Positions 1 through 13,300 of a stretch of DNA of 60,000 nucleotides are shown piece after piece. This stretch comes from Symsagittifera roscoffensis (taxonomy: Eukaryota > Xenacoelomorpha > Acoela > Convolutidae). The notes beneath the pieces are model-generated. The model was given only the letters and a program-made list of their open reading frames with translations, made no database searches and had not been told where the DNA came from. The stretch lies in NCBI RefSeq assembly GCF_963678635.1, contig NC_087068.1:1924001-1984000 (forward strand), in the 5' to 3' direction. The position numbers and the translations under genes are program-made. Position 1 is the stretch's first letter. Every line of letters starts with the position of its first letter.

Positions 1-1506
1 GGCGGTGTCAAATTCCTGTGACAAATTAGCCCTCTAATCACTGTCACCTGTACCCCGAGTATCTTAATTCAGAATAGGTGGTAAACTAATGCCATAATCA
101 ACGTGAGCTTATTCTGCTTTAATCAAACCTTTTAAGACTGCTCTGAATTGACTTTTAAAGACAGTGTTTGTCTTAAATGAAAGTTGCCTGAATCTTCCCA
201 GCTAGCTTCGTGAACATTTGCTTTGTGAACATTTAGTTGTTTTTTTTTGCTTGAATTGAAAACTAGTTGATCAAATTTCACGAAAATTTTATTTGTATGC
301 TTACAAACACCTTAGATGATTAATCTTTGATATAAGATTAACTTGAACTTATATATATGTAAACCTTTCGACATGCATCGAAAAAACAGGAGAATGTCAT
401 GAAGGCCAGACATGTCTCGTATGATAATATATGAGTATCAAGTCTAAAATTTAACATTTCGTTGGTTCTTATCAGACCTAGACTGATAAACCTAAATTTA
501 AAAAAAGCTTATACAATTCCACATTTGGAGTTTATGGAAAATGGTTATCCTGCTATTTTCAATTTTAGCGAATATTTTGAAGAATTTTGAAACAACTTTT
601 TGTCTAATTGACGGTTGTGAAGCTTTTCAGTCTTCAAAAAATGATAAGCATTTTTGAATAAAAACATGCGAATCATAAAAACTTAACGTATGAAAACTGA
701 CATGAAATTGTTACAATCAGAGGCATGAAACTTTTTGCCTGGTCATTAAAAATTTTTAAGGATTGGATGGAAAAATGTGTCTCACGTAGTTTGCAAGTAT
801 GAAAACTGTACGAAAAAAAATAACTGAAAAACTAAAACCATTTTTTTTGGGTAATTTTGAAACAGCCCAACAATGTTTTTGTTAGCTGGGGGCACTTTGA
901 TTGTCCTAAGCGTGTGTTTTTGTTATTCCTTGTTACACTTGTATTTTTTTTAACGTTTTTTTACAAAAATCATACACTTTTTTCAACGAAAAATGTAAGA
1001 TCAGCAATTTTCCATCGGAAAAATACATCAAAATTGAGGAAAAAGCTTAAAAATTTTTTGCAAATTAATTTGTAAGCTCAAACACGAGCTTTCTGAAAAA
1101 AAAACATTTGAGCGGAAGTTGAAATTTCTGTCTATAATATAATCCCGACTCAATAATTCACACAAAAGTCAAAAATTCTGATAAGTGATTTGTATCAAGT
1201 CACAATTTTTAAAACTTTTTTTTATATGGTAAGATAAACGTAAATCTGTCAAAACAACAACCTCAATTTTGAATCACAGAAAAATTTTTGTAGACATGAA
1301 AACAGTTTGATTTAGACATTTTTGCAGACTTTTAAACTGGCTACTTTTGAAGGGTCTTTTCTATACCATATGAAAATTGTCGATTGTTTAGGCTCAATTA
1401 AATAAAGAATATATATGCAATATTTTTTGTAAAATTATGGCAGTTTAAAACAAGCCAATTTGGTTAGTTTGGAACAATCAGCGCGCGCTCTATTTCATTC
1501 TTTTAT
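1..1506. other. AT-rich stretch upstream of the first visible exon
   Basis: No exon, RNA gene or clear repeat border recognised. It is probably intron of gene 1 or sequence upstream of it. A GC-skewed scrap near 1470-1495 resembles the GCGCGC part of the adjacent repeat. Confidence 0.5.
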
Positions 1507-2046
1507 TGTTCCGACTTTCGATACGAAAGTAACGGAATATTTGTGCTCGGGGTGGGTTTTTTTTTCTTCAGACAAATTTCGACTTTTTAACTAGCCATTT
1601 TTGACGGAATCTTTTTATATCATTCAAAAGGTATTGTTGTCCTGAGCTTAAATTTGAAAAGATATTTCACCTGTGATCATTTTTCTTAAAGTTATGAGGG
1701 TTTAAATATTTCCATTTTTGCCATTTTGACCAATTTGGGACAATTAACGCGCGATATAATTCGCGCTATTAACGCGTAAGCGGAGATTTAATCCGTCTTA
1801 TAAATCGTTCCAAATTGGTTGAACGAAGCTTATTTGCCATAATTGATGTGTTACAAGGAACGAAAACTATCTTTTTGTACGATATATGGCGTGTGGGGGA
1901 TGATTTTCATAAAAAATTTCAAATTTTAGAAAAAAAAATTTCATTTTATTTTATTTCATATAATGTTTTTATGTTATTACTGCTGCTCCATAAACCTTCA
2001 AAAGCAGTCGGAACTATCAGGGCTTCGCCCTGATACGAGCAATCTT
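1507..2046 (+). mobile_element. Non-autonomous element with GTTCCGAC / GTCGGAAC ends, copy 1
   Basis: It begins TGTTCCGACTTTCGATACGA (a small hairpin), passes a core with GGGACAATTAACGCGCG, and ends with AGTCGGAAC followed by a perfect hairpin ATCAGGGCTTCGCCCTGAT. The same order occurs on the other strand at 24677-25163, which fixes both borders. It has no open frame of interest and no transposase; it is presumably mobilised by an unrelated autonomous element. Confidence 0.8.
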
Positions 2047-2839
2047 GTTTACTTCGAAGTTGAATCAATTTTTGAATTTTGTAAAGTATCACTTGTTCGT
2101 TGGGCCTAAAGAAGTAGCATAAAGGTAAAGTTTTTCCCTGATTTGAGCAGTCTTGTTTTAATAACAATCTGTAAAGGCAATGCTTTACTTGAAAGCTACT
2201 TTATTTGCGAGGCGACATTAAACAGGCGACAATTCGTAACCAGCAACAAATCGAATCGACAGATTAACAAAATGTCGCAAAGTCAGTTTTTAGGTGGACG
2301 CGTTCCGAATCAATTTCAATTTTCTTGTTTTTCTTCTTGAGAATTTTCTGTCCTTTTTAGTAGAAATCAAAACGTTGGATAAATAAATCAAGGCGTTGGA
2401 TTGGATCATTGTTGTTTGTCTGGTCACTAATAAAACCCCGGGTTGACCTCCACAGACAAAACTGCTGAGCAAACAGTTTCAAAAACAAAGTCTATGAAAA
2501 ATACTAATCACACAAATTTCATCCATTTTGCTAATTTGGTGTCATCGAACTTCAAAATTTTTTCTTCTTTTTTTTCGGCATAAAACTCGGTGTATAGTCA
2601 TATATTAAAAAAATTTTAGGACTAGCTTTTTTTGATGGCGACAACAAAAATATTTGCTTCAAAAACGCCCCCTACAATTTTTTCAACAAACTTTGCACCT
2701 TTTTTGGGTGCAAAGTTTTTTTTGAGTGCATAACGTAGTCTTAGATTACAGAAAATTTCTTTTTTTCCAATACCCTGGATAATTTTTTTTTAAAAATGCT
2801 CAAAACGCCTAGTATAGTAAGTTTATGTATGCCTTGATC
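2047..2839. other. AT-rich stretch, no gene seen
   Basis: It holds one 17-bp unit (2224-2240, AGGCGACAATTCGTAAC) related to the array at 14012, inside a short run of similar words. Nothing else is supportable. Confidence 0.5.
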
Positions 2840-3737
2840 CAGGGGCGAATTTAGGGGGGGGGCGGGGGGAGCGACGCCCCTTCGCTCAGCGATTCGACCC
2901 CCTGCCGACCCAAAAGGTCCCCCCTTTGATACTTTAACGAAATCCAGTTTTGGCCGACCAACTTTAAATTTTTTCTAAAAGCGCCTTCGGCGCCAATATA
3001 TACTAACTTTGAGGGTTGGCGCGCGCCGAAAAAACGCATTTTTTTGGTCAAAATTTTCCACAAATTGCCTAAAAACGCCTTTTTTTGCCTATTTTTTCAA
3101 AATGTTGCCTGCGGCGCAGAAAATTTGGCCAAAACAGGGACAAAACAGGGACAAAACAGCGCTTTGGGAAAGCTCGAAAAATCAATTTGGTCGACCTAGA
3201 AAAAGGGATAAAATCCCAGATCCCCCCTCGAGAAAATCCTAGATCCGCCCCTGTATGTATCTATGAAGATCTAAAAAAACTAATATAATTTAATAAAAAC
3301 ATACGTTCGATTTCAGCCATTTGCCTTATAGGCTCTTCTCCCTCTCCCCCCAGGGGCGGATTTAGGGGGGGGGGGGGTCGGGAGATGGATGGCTCTCCTG
3401 AGAGATTCGACACCCTGCCGACCCAAAGGGTCCCCCTTTGTACTATTTTGAGGTATCCATTTTTGGTGATGTACCCTAAAATTTTCCTATTGGCGCCAAT
3501 ATAGTATATAATGGCGCCAATATATACTAATTATGAGGGGGTGCGCGCGCCGAAAAAACGCGTTTTTTGGCTTGTTTTTTCAAAATTTTGCCTGCGGCGC
3601 AGAAATTCTGGCCAAAACAGCAAAACAGGGTCTTTTTGGTGCTCTGGCAGAGCTCGGAAAATCAATTTGGTCGACCTAAAACATTTTCGAATTTTTTTTT
3701 AAATCCCCCCCTCAAGAAAATCCTAGATCCGCTCCTG
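2840..3737 (+). mobile_element. Composite of two direct hAT-like MITEs sharing one target-site duplication
   Basis: Copy A is 2840-3253 and copy B 3351-3737, in the same orientation with a 97-bp spacer. Each starts CAGGGGCG and ends in the inverse (CCGCCCCTG or CCGCTCCTG). The 8 bp left of copy A (CCTTGATC, 2832-2839) equal the 8 bp right of copy B (3738-3745), while the inner flanks do not match. An 8-bp duplication and CAGGG ends are hAT hallmarks. This is consistent with the pair having moved as one unit, or with recombination between copies. Confidence 0.85.
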
Positions 3738-3745
3738 CCTTGATC

Positions 3746-4214
3746 AATGACTGTTTAACTCAAAATTTATTTTTTTGAAATAAACATCTTTGAAATTTTT
3801 TGCTAAATTCTATAAGATTGATAGTTTCATTTTATCGAATGTGTAAGACAGCTCTAAGACAATTCAGGTCGTTACAATGCATTGTAAATGCAAAACGGTC
3901 AAAGCTTTGGTGACACAAAATGTGAGTAAACCAAGGTTTTTGTCACTTGTATTCGGTTTGGAACACTGCCCCTAAATGTTGAGAAAAAATTAAATTTAAT
4001 AAAATCAATTTTTGCGTTTATTGACAAATGCTATTCATACAATTTCAATGTATGGAAAATCATTTATCATAGACAATTTTCCATATATGAATGTTGTAGG
4101 AGTAGTATTTTGGGTCAACCCGGGACTTATGGGCTATTATTTACACAGCTACTGCAAAACACTTGGTGTCACCGTTTAGTTATTTATAACAACAATTTCT
4201 GTGTCTCTCTCTAG
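3746..4214 (+). other. AT-rich intron sequence before the first visible exon
   Basis: Nothing recognisable apart from the pyrimidine tract and AG acceptor at 4200-4214. Confidence 0.5.
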
Positions 4215-4364
4215 ATCTGCCGCGCCTGAGTGAGTCCCCCCGCATAGTGGAGGTGGGGAAGACGAGTGTGCGAGTGAGGTGGAACAGGTGGAAACAGTTC
4301 TCAGACAGGGGGGATCCCCCTCTGATCGGATACATGGTCTACCAGGTGCACAGGAACACAGAGG
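4215..4364 (+). CDS. Gene 1 exon: first half of FN3-1
   Basis: The acceptor is CTCTCTCTAG before 4215 and the donor GTGAGT follows 4364. The exon enters in phase 2 (two bases complete a codon) and leaves in phase 1. The peptide begins LPRLSESPRIVEVGKT and has the FN3 strand B tryptophan in VRVRWNRW and a strand C motif, GYMVYQV. It is visibly GC-richer than its flanks. No earlier exon is recognisable in the 4.2 kb upstream, so the preceding intron is at least that long or holds exons too small to see. Confidence 0.85.
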
Positions 4365-7300
4365 GTGAGTCGATTACACTGCACATTCCTTTAGTAGGGC
4401 GATTCAACTTGCATGAAAACTGAAGCGCGTTGTATCCTAGCTGGTTAGTTAGGTTTTAGTGAAGCTTTTAGTCTACAGTAAGTCTTGATAAAGTCACGTT
4501 ACTTTCAAATAATGAATACTATTTTTGGTACAAAGTAAATGGAGTTTAAGTTTTCCAACTATAATCATTTTTATTCAGTTAATAATGTCACGCTACGAAT
4601 TTGGACAAATTTCGTAATAAATTAGGTAACAAAAATCTGAGCGTATGACTTTCGGTTGATTGAATTTTGAAGAAAAAAAAACAAGTTCGAAAAAACGGGA
4701 TCTGCGAAATATCACATACAATTAATTAATTTAAGATTTTTCTGATCATTAAAAAGAAGAAGAAAAAGAAGCCATATAAAGCCTCATTTACGATCGCATC
4801 TTTGTTATCACATGTAAATTTGACTAAAATACTCGACAGTTTTCAGGGTTTCGATGTCTCATGTGTTTCAGTCCTGGTGGAGACACTGCCAGGAGACATG
4901 TCTGATCCGGAGGTGACAGTGGGGGGTCTGGACCCCTTCACCCCCTACTCCTTCTACATCAGACTCAGTCGCCCGGGGGTGAAGGGGGTGGGGGCTCCCT
5001 CCGTCCGTCTCAACATCACCACCAAATGCGACCGTCAGTTCAAACAAACTACAACGAGTTTTTTTGTATTTTGTTTTTTCCAAATTGGAAAAATATTTAC
5101 ATGAAACCAATCGAATGTTTTTTTTCTAAATCTAATTATGATCAGATTTATTCACGTGTATGCAAATAAGATCATAATTGCGTTTAAAACTTGCAAAGTT
5201 TCTCATAAAAACGTAAAATAGTCATGTGTAAAACATGAACGTTTTGTAACTTCTGCGGCTGAAAAGTTTTATTTTAATAACTGAAATATTGCATCGCGAT
5301 TACATCTGCAATATTCGCACCAGTGGCCTCTGACTGAGAGGTTCTGATAATAAAAGTCTAATTGTGATAAATTGCGTTCTTTCTGTCCTTTCAATCGAGC
5401 ATAAACAACTGTCACTAAATGAGATTCAACATCTTCATTCTTCATCATAAAGCTGAAAAACTAAAAAAAAACCTTTCAGTGCTTCGATTCTCGCCCTCAA
5501 CCCTGAAGATCCTCTCCTCCTCCACTGACGAAGTGATGATCCAGTGGAACAGAGCCCCCTGCAATGAGGACCAAGTGTACATTAAGAGCTACAACTACCA
5601 GATAGCACTCAGCTCCTCATTCTCGCCCTCCCAGATGATAGACTCCAGTTAGTTATCCCACCCCAATCATTCAAAAATTATTAAAATTATCACAAACTGA
5701 TGATGGTAGACTCCAGTTAGTTATACCCACCGACTATACAAAAACACTCAAAAGCATTACAAGTTAGGCTTGTGAAAATGGACCATTACCCAAAAAAGCC
5801 ACGAATCGCCACTATTTGTGCTTAATGCTAAATTTTACTTAGCAGTTTCATTAGGCGATTATTGATTCCAAATAGTTGCATTACTTAAAACTAATCTAAA
5901 ATGTTATATTGTTTTTGACAAAGATTAACAATGAGAATCATTGACAATTGCTCAGGCGTTTTTTGTGACGTTAACTCAAATAAGGTCATCAAAACAAGCC
6001 ATAACAGAAAAATGTAAAAATTGTTTTCGTTTCTACCTTTTTTTTAGTATCAGAGTCCTTATAATTAATTCATTTTTCATCAATTGGACAATCATATGAT
6101 TTTATGTTTACAGTCTTGTTGCCTGCCGTTTGCCTTCTCTATCCTTCAAATCGACTGCTAATTCTGCGTCTAAATTTCAATCATATAATTTTCAATTTTT
6201 AAATAAGAAAAAGCGTGAAAAACATGGAGTCCGCCCATAAAATCTGCCACGGTATGTTCCGACTTTCGAAGAAAGTGAGGAGTATATATCCTTATTTTTT
6301 GCAGATAATTTTCCAAAACGAACATTTGCTGAATGGTGGATCGATACGGTGATATTTGAGTTCTCAGCAGGGTCGCGCTCACCACTAGAATCTTCACTCC
6401 CTCAGAATTTTTAGCTGCTCTTGAATCCGTCTAACTAAATAGACTTCAAGTTGACTATGCTAGCTTATTTGTCGTATTAAATTCATATACAATTCAATTT
6501 TTAGCACTTAACAGCTCAAAGTCATGGTTTGGAAATACTTTTTTTGCAAAATCGTTCGAGAACAATTTAAGCAAGTCGGAAACTTCAGGGCTTTGCGCTG
6601 ATATACGATCAACTTTGTTCAATAAAAACATATATTCTCTGCTCCATTGATCAAATTGAGCTAGCAATAAGGAAAAATCCAACTTTTCTTCTCGAAATAG
6701 GATTTAATTTTGAAAAATTATTGAGCTGCAGATGGAGGCACCATTGAAGTTTGTTGTTCCGACAATTGAAAATGGGGAGGAACATTGTATTCGGGTCTGT
6801 TTCAGTTTTTTCTGTTTTTCACACAAAATTAGGTACAAAAAATCATGATCGGACTGAGTTGAGTGATATAGCATATTAAAGCCCTTACAGTCGTGATTCG
6901 AGCCACATTTAAAAATTTCAAAAAAATTTTGCCAGTGTCGAGAAAACCGGTTTGAAGTTTTGATTTTTTTGCCGTTTTTTGAGCAAAATAAGCGAGCGAG
7001 CAGTCTTATTTTAATTGCTTAAAAACTTACCATAGCTTAATCTAAAAAGTAAAACTTAGTTTTACTACTTGGGTAATGTTAGTTTACTTTGAGCATATTA
7101 GTACATTTTTGGAATAAAATGTTTTCAAAAAATACAAACAACAAGACAGACATCAAACAGCTGAAAAAAACTACATTAGTTTGAAAAAGATTTGTTGTAT
7201 TTTTTTAAGACTATGGTCGGAACTTTCGATGCTACTTGCACAGTAACCGGCTATCCTTGTCTTAACTACGCATCAGTCAACTGAAATACTTTGTTCCACA

Positions 7301-10300
7301 TGATCGTTGCTAGAAAAACAATCACAGTAAAAGTTTGTGCGACCTCTGTGAAGTTCGCAAAGTTTGCAAAATATACGTATTATGCTTTTTGAGCCTGGGG
7401 GATACTACCATTTTTTAGGTGTTGAAACTGTTTCCTGTTTTGAAACTGTTTCCCAACTGTGAAAAGAGAAACAAAATAAACAAATCATTAAATTAACACA
7501 TCTGATTAAAAATATAGCGTTGCATAACTGAAAAATGCATAAGAAAATTTCAGAACTAGAAAAAAAAAAGAATTTTGTACGACTAAAGCTAAAAAATGAA
7601 TATGTAGCTGACTTTACAATTTCTAACAACAAATTCAATTCCAGCATTTTTTGGGATTTATTTTTATGTTTTAGACTCAAATATGCTCAAAAAGCATGCT
7701 CTGGCATGTTTAGCGGCCGAAAAGTATCGAAATTAATTCTACCTCACTATAATTACAAAAAATGAGCAAAAGTTTTTGTTTTTAAAAGTATTGAACAAAA
7801 TGGTTCTATTTTTAAGTTATTTGTTGCTTTTGGTTCGCTTTAGAGTGAAAGTCTTGGATTTTTTTGAGACTCAAGTTTTGGATTTTTGCCGGAACGTTTT
7901 TCAGCTTAGTTTAAAATTTAATCACCTCACATAGTGCAAGCTACATATGTAGTGTTGCAATTGACGCAAAAAAACTAACACTCAACTTTTAGGTTTTAAA
8001 GTTGTTTTTAACTTAAGCTCGACATCAGATAAATTACTTTTAAACTTGATTCAAATTTCCTAAAATGGTTTAGTATAATTTTAACAAGCATAAATATGTC
8101 CAGATTTTGAATAAAAAAATTAAGTGAAGTTTTTTAGAGACAGATTTTTGGTTGCCTAATTGCATTGAGTTTTTACATGCTCTTGACATAATAGTTATCT
8201 TTCATATTTGCTCTGCTGATACAATTTTTTTATTCTTTTTTTATAAAATTCATAGAATTGATTTTGTGCGTTGATTTTTGGACAACAAAAAATTTTGTTG
8301 AATAAAGATTTTATTATGGATCCTATTCAATAAGTGGAGAAAAACCTAATAAAAAAGAGCTCAATAAAAGCTGAATTTTATAATCTAATTGCATGTAACG
8401 TAATTCGACCCCTAGATAAGAAGTCAGTTCCTGCCTCTCTATGGATAAGTTGCTTTTTTGAGACCATAGCATGCAGTTTCAGTTGCGCTGAACTCTCGAT
8501 CCTCGCATAGTTTTTTGATAAGCTCGGGCTTCAAATCATCGAAAAATATTTTTTTGAGGTTAACAAGAGAGTTAATTTTTCTGGACTTAATGTCCAACGA
8601 TGTAGTTTTAAATACTTCTTTTGAAATTAAAATCATGAAAATTTGAAAAAAAAAAGATAAAATCAACCGTATAAATTTTTATGTTAGCTGAAGTTGTTTT
8701 GTGCAGACTTGGCCGAATGTCAAGATACGACTTCGTTTTCCAACCAACTCAGACAAGTGGGAGTGTGTAAGTCAACCAACTAACTAAACACAACAATCGG
8801 CTAAGGGAACACAACTCGTTCTTTTATCTGTGCCTGCTTAACCCACCTGACATAGGTGTTATTGATTGAAGTTAATGAAACCAACCTGAAACTCGACTTT
8901 GTAATTGAAATCGGAGATATATTTTTCAATGTTATTATTTTAGATAAGTTGACACATCCAAGAAAATGTTTTGAACTGAATCATGGATGATCTGGATCAG
9001 GGGCGGATCTAGGATTTTCACGAGGGGGAATGTTGGAAAATTTTGTCGACCTTTTTTTTTAGGTCGACCAAATTGATTTTTGTAGCTCTCCCAAAGCACT
9101 GTTTTGTCCTGCGCCGTAGGCAAAATTTTGAAAAAACAGACCAAAAAAGGCATTTTTAGGCACTTTTTGGAAAATTTTGACCAAAAAATTGCATTTTTTT
9201 TGGCGCGCGTTTGCCCCTTAAAGCTAATATATATAGGCGCCCAAGGCGGCTTTAGAAAATTTTTAGGGTCCGTCGCCAAAAATGAATATCTCAAAATAGT
9301 ACAAAGGGGGAACCCTTTGGGTCGGCAGGGGGTCGAATCCCTGAAGAGGAAACGTCCGCCCCCCCCCCTAAATCTGCCCCTGATCTGGATGTAAAATGTA
9401 TGCTTTAGGTACTAACAAACTTTTGATTTGGACTGTTTTTTTATTGATTCTCTAACGCTAATATTTTGACAGTGCATTAAGCAATTGGTGCACTTACACG
9501 AGTGAAAAAAGTATATAACTGTTTGTTGGAACTTATCAAAAGTGTGCACGCGAATGTTTCATTTACGACAACAAACTTATAACAGCTAAAAGAGCAAAAT
9601 CACAAAAACCTGCTGGTAATCTCTGCAAAGTTTGTACAACAATCTTCGAATGATTTAATCAAATATCGCATATTCTAATTTATTTAGACGTTAGGTTACC
9701 ATGTCTAGTTGCAATTAAGGAGCTTCTACTAAAATCATATCATTCGACGTTCCGACTAAATTTAAATGTGCTTAAAATTGGTTGAATGCATAGGTTGAGC
9801 TTAACTAGCTTATTGGCCTTCTTAAATCGTGATGACCGTGTGAACTTTGATGACCTTTTGACCTTCGACCTTCATATAAATGACCTTAGATGTTTGACTT
9901 GTTATGTTTGACCTTTTGACCCCTTCTCCTCTAGGTTCATCTGACAGTGCCGAATTGAGACTGAGGAGTCTGCGTGCCTTCACCAAGTACTTCTTCCGAG
10001 TGAGGAGTGTGTTGAGCAGTCAACATGTGGGCCCTTGGAGTAGTGTACTGCCAATACTCACTTCACAAGCACGTAAGTTGAGTGACAGATAAGAAAAAAA
10101 ACTATAGCAAATAAACAACCCAACCGAAAAGAGCTTCTTACAAACTGAAGTAAGTGATCGCAATTTTGACAAAAAGCAAAATTATTGTTTCTAATTTTTT
10201 TTTAAAAATAGAACAATCATGAAAAATTATGAGTGGTGTATGCACCTGAAAATCTAAAACTAGTAATATTTAAACATTGGCTAACGTTAGACACTCAGAA

Positions 10301-13300
10301 TGCCAAATTAGGGTCAAAGTTTTAACCAAGCCGACAAAATTGTAAAGATTTTAAAAAAAGACAAAGGAATTAAAATAAATTAGTACGAATAGGGACAAAT
10401 TCTATTGTAGTAACACTAATAATTTGCCCTTATTTATGTTTATTTTTCTCTTGTGACAGCATCGAGTGCCCCCCGTAACTTGGAAGTGGTGTGTTCCGGA
10501 GACACCATCATCAAACTCACGTGGCAGTCGCCGGCAGAGCCACGAGGCATTCTGTCCGAATACGAATTGAGATACCTTCCAGAACAGGTAGTGTAGGTTT
10601 TTTTAAAATCAGAATTTTGATTTAATCTATTCTTCAAGCATCCCCGGATATCGATTCAGTGTGGATGTATTTGCCTCAGTAACTAGCTACTGGCACTTCT
10701 TTTTATTGACCCCATTGGAAAATTTGAAAATCCCAACGAAACCAATTAATCTCTAAAACTACTCGTTTTAACGTCGGAAATAAAGTTTTTAATCATTACA
10801 AAATGCAATAATATTTAATTAACCAAAAAAACACCGTTCTCTGACGGATTAACTTGCTCAAGGTCAACGACATGGCATTAACTGAAACTGAATGTGAACA
10901 AGCCTCAAAATATCTGGCATAAATTAAAATTGTTTTATTGTTACACACATCAAATTAAGAACACATCAAAATTGAATTTAATTTGAATACTTAAATCGGT
11001 TAATGGTCAAATAGTTTTCTTTTGGTATGGATCCCATTTGAAATTTTGGACAGGTGGACGAGCACACGGAGTCAGTGTCGCACCTGTTGGGGGAGAGGGA
11101 GAACATGCAGTTGGTGGGGGCTAAGATAGACTCGAGGGACACTTGGGGACTGCAGATAGTGACTGCCTCGGTGGGGGAGGTGGAGGGGGGTCAGCAGAGT
11201 GAGAGTGGGGGCAACACACTAGACATCAGTGGACTGCCATCCAACACCTCTTTCTACTTCAGGGTCATTTATTATTTCTACCTCTTTCTACCTCCTTCAT
11301 TTATTATTCCATATCACATAGATTGAGGAAAAAGAAGAAATCAATTCCACTCCCTCTTAAATCAGCCCCTGATAATCATTGGTTTCCAAGCATTGCTCTT
11401 CAAAACTTCGTTATTAAAGTGAAAGAGTGAGATATAGTAGTATCTCAAAACAGATTTTACATACTTTATGCTCTCTTAAGCTAACTAGTTTTTGGAGAGG
11501 GGACCAATTATTTACAGTTCTCAAAGGCGGTGTGACCCCGAGAAAATTTTTCATCCGGTTCCGACTTCCAGTGAATTATTTTCAAAGGTTTGTATACAAT
11601 TTTGCAAGATTTTCTCAGAAGCGCGCGCAGAATGTTTCCTCCCCAGTGATCATATAGCAAAATTTTTTTCTTAAATTACAAAAAATTACTTTTTGCAAAC
11701 AGTTTTTACAATCTTTGGGGTTGTTCGCAACAAAGATCCACCTCAGATTAGGAATTTTATGTTTCTTTTGTTTTTGTTTTTGTTTGTGACTTTCGGTAGT
11801 TTTTTTCAGGTGCGTGCTAAAAACGGTGCTGGTTGGGGCGAATGGTCAGATATTCTGAAGGCCGCATCCGTAATTGGTAAGTGAAACCATTTTCTATCTC
11901 TGGCATTGGTTTAATAAACGATGAAAGGTTCCACGAGTCAATTCAAAACAGCCGGAACTTCAAATCTCGTGAAGGTTTCCAGTGGGAATCGAAACAAAAC
12001 GTATCGCGATGTATGTGAAACATATAACACCGCTTTTTATCAAATCAGTCAATAACAACGCTGTATTATATCAAAATTGAATATTGAGTATACTAATGAC
12101 ACAAACAATACTGGTTACCATTGGGACTCCAATCGCCAAAGGGAATCAATTATTTAAAAAAGCTGTTTGCTGAGCTCCATTTGCTATTCGCAGTTCCGTG
12201 TCCGGTGGTGCGTGGCCCTGCTCGAACAGCCAGACTGTACACTCCAGACGCGAGGATAGCAATCATATCTGCAGTGCTCGTCGGAATCATCATCACCCTC
12301 ACCCTCATCATCGTCATCATCATCGCGTGAGTACACCCCCCCCCCCCTCCCCCCTCTCCCCCTCCCGACACACGCAAACAAACAAGCACATGTACAAACG
12401 GGCGAGGAAAAATGAAAAATAGACAGTAATTTGTCCCAAAATCCATGATGAATTAAATAATTGAATGCTTCCGCGAGATGACAGTGTTCTATGTCTCCCA
12501 ATGAACCACAAAAAAAGGACAAAATTTGAAACCTAAACTACTCTAGCTTAAGCTTTCTGAAGATACCTCGCTTAGGCTCTTCTTCCGTTTCTCCCCCACT
12601 TGCCAGTTTCTGTGCTTCCAATTTTTAGTATTAGGAACAAATTAAAATTAACTATTATGAATACTTTCAGACTGTGCACCAAGCGTAGCAACTCCAGTCA
12701 GCATCAGCTGCAGCAGCAACAGCAGAAGAGACAGCAGCAGGCCAAGTACCACCAGATCCAACACCACCAGATGAACAATCACCACTTCAACCACCAGCCC
12801 CCACTCACCATCGACACTTCAAACCATCCCTACACCAAGAGTGCAAAAGGTAAGAGGGGCAAGGAAAACTTGATCGCGAGGGTTTTGGGCTAGGGTTTCT
12901 ATTATATTTCGGCCGTCAAAAGTTACAAAACAAAAAACAGGCCCAAGCACTTTTTGGAAAATTTTGACCGAAAAAACTGGGTTTTTCCGGCAAATCAAAA
13001 TTAGTATATATTGGCGCCTTTAGAAAATTTTTTTTAGGATCAGTCAACCAAAAATTGATACCTCAAAATATTAGAAATAGGGACTATAAACTTTAACAAA
13101 AAACACGAATAGTGAGCTTCGTTTCAGACGGTATTCCGAAGTGCGAGAAAGAACTGAACCCACACGGAACCATTCGACTCTGTCGCCACGACAACGAGAC
13201 CGACTCCATCTACGGCACGATCAAAGAAAACACCGACGAGCACTCTCCGCCGAACCAAATCGAGAGCAACCATTCCAACGTACGACACGCGACTCTCCCG

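Larger units (their letters stand above)
5648..9934 (+). other. Intron of gene 1 (4.3 kb) with several repeats
   Basis: AT-rich intron between FN3-2 half exons. It contains a degenerate GTTCCGAC-type repeat (about 6254-6640), a second repeat family (about 6753-7262) and a hAT-like MITE with a perfect target duplication (8998-9382). Its last 90 bases carry a cluster of TGACCT motifs. I see no further exon. Confidence 0.7.

Noticed and set aside
3009-3702. Overlapping open frames with KNAFFWSKFS and similar words, repeated near 9104, 14646, 18246 and 40185
   Set aside because: They recur because they lie in MITE copies, in both orientations and with frameshifts; the MITEs are non-coding.
12150-12522. 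Several overlapping frames with poly-Gly or poly-Asp on the minus strand
   Set aside because: Shadows of the transmembrane exon, its ATC repeat and the adjacent poly-C tract.
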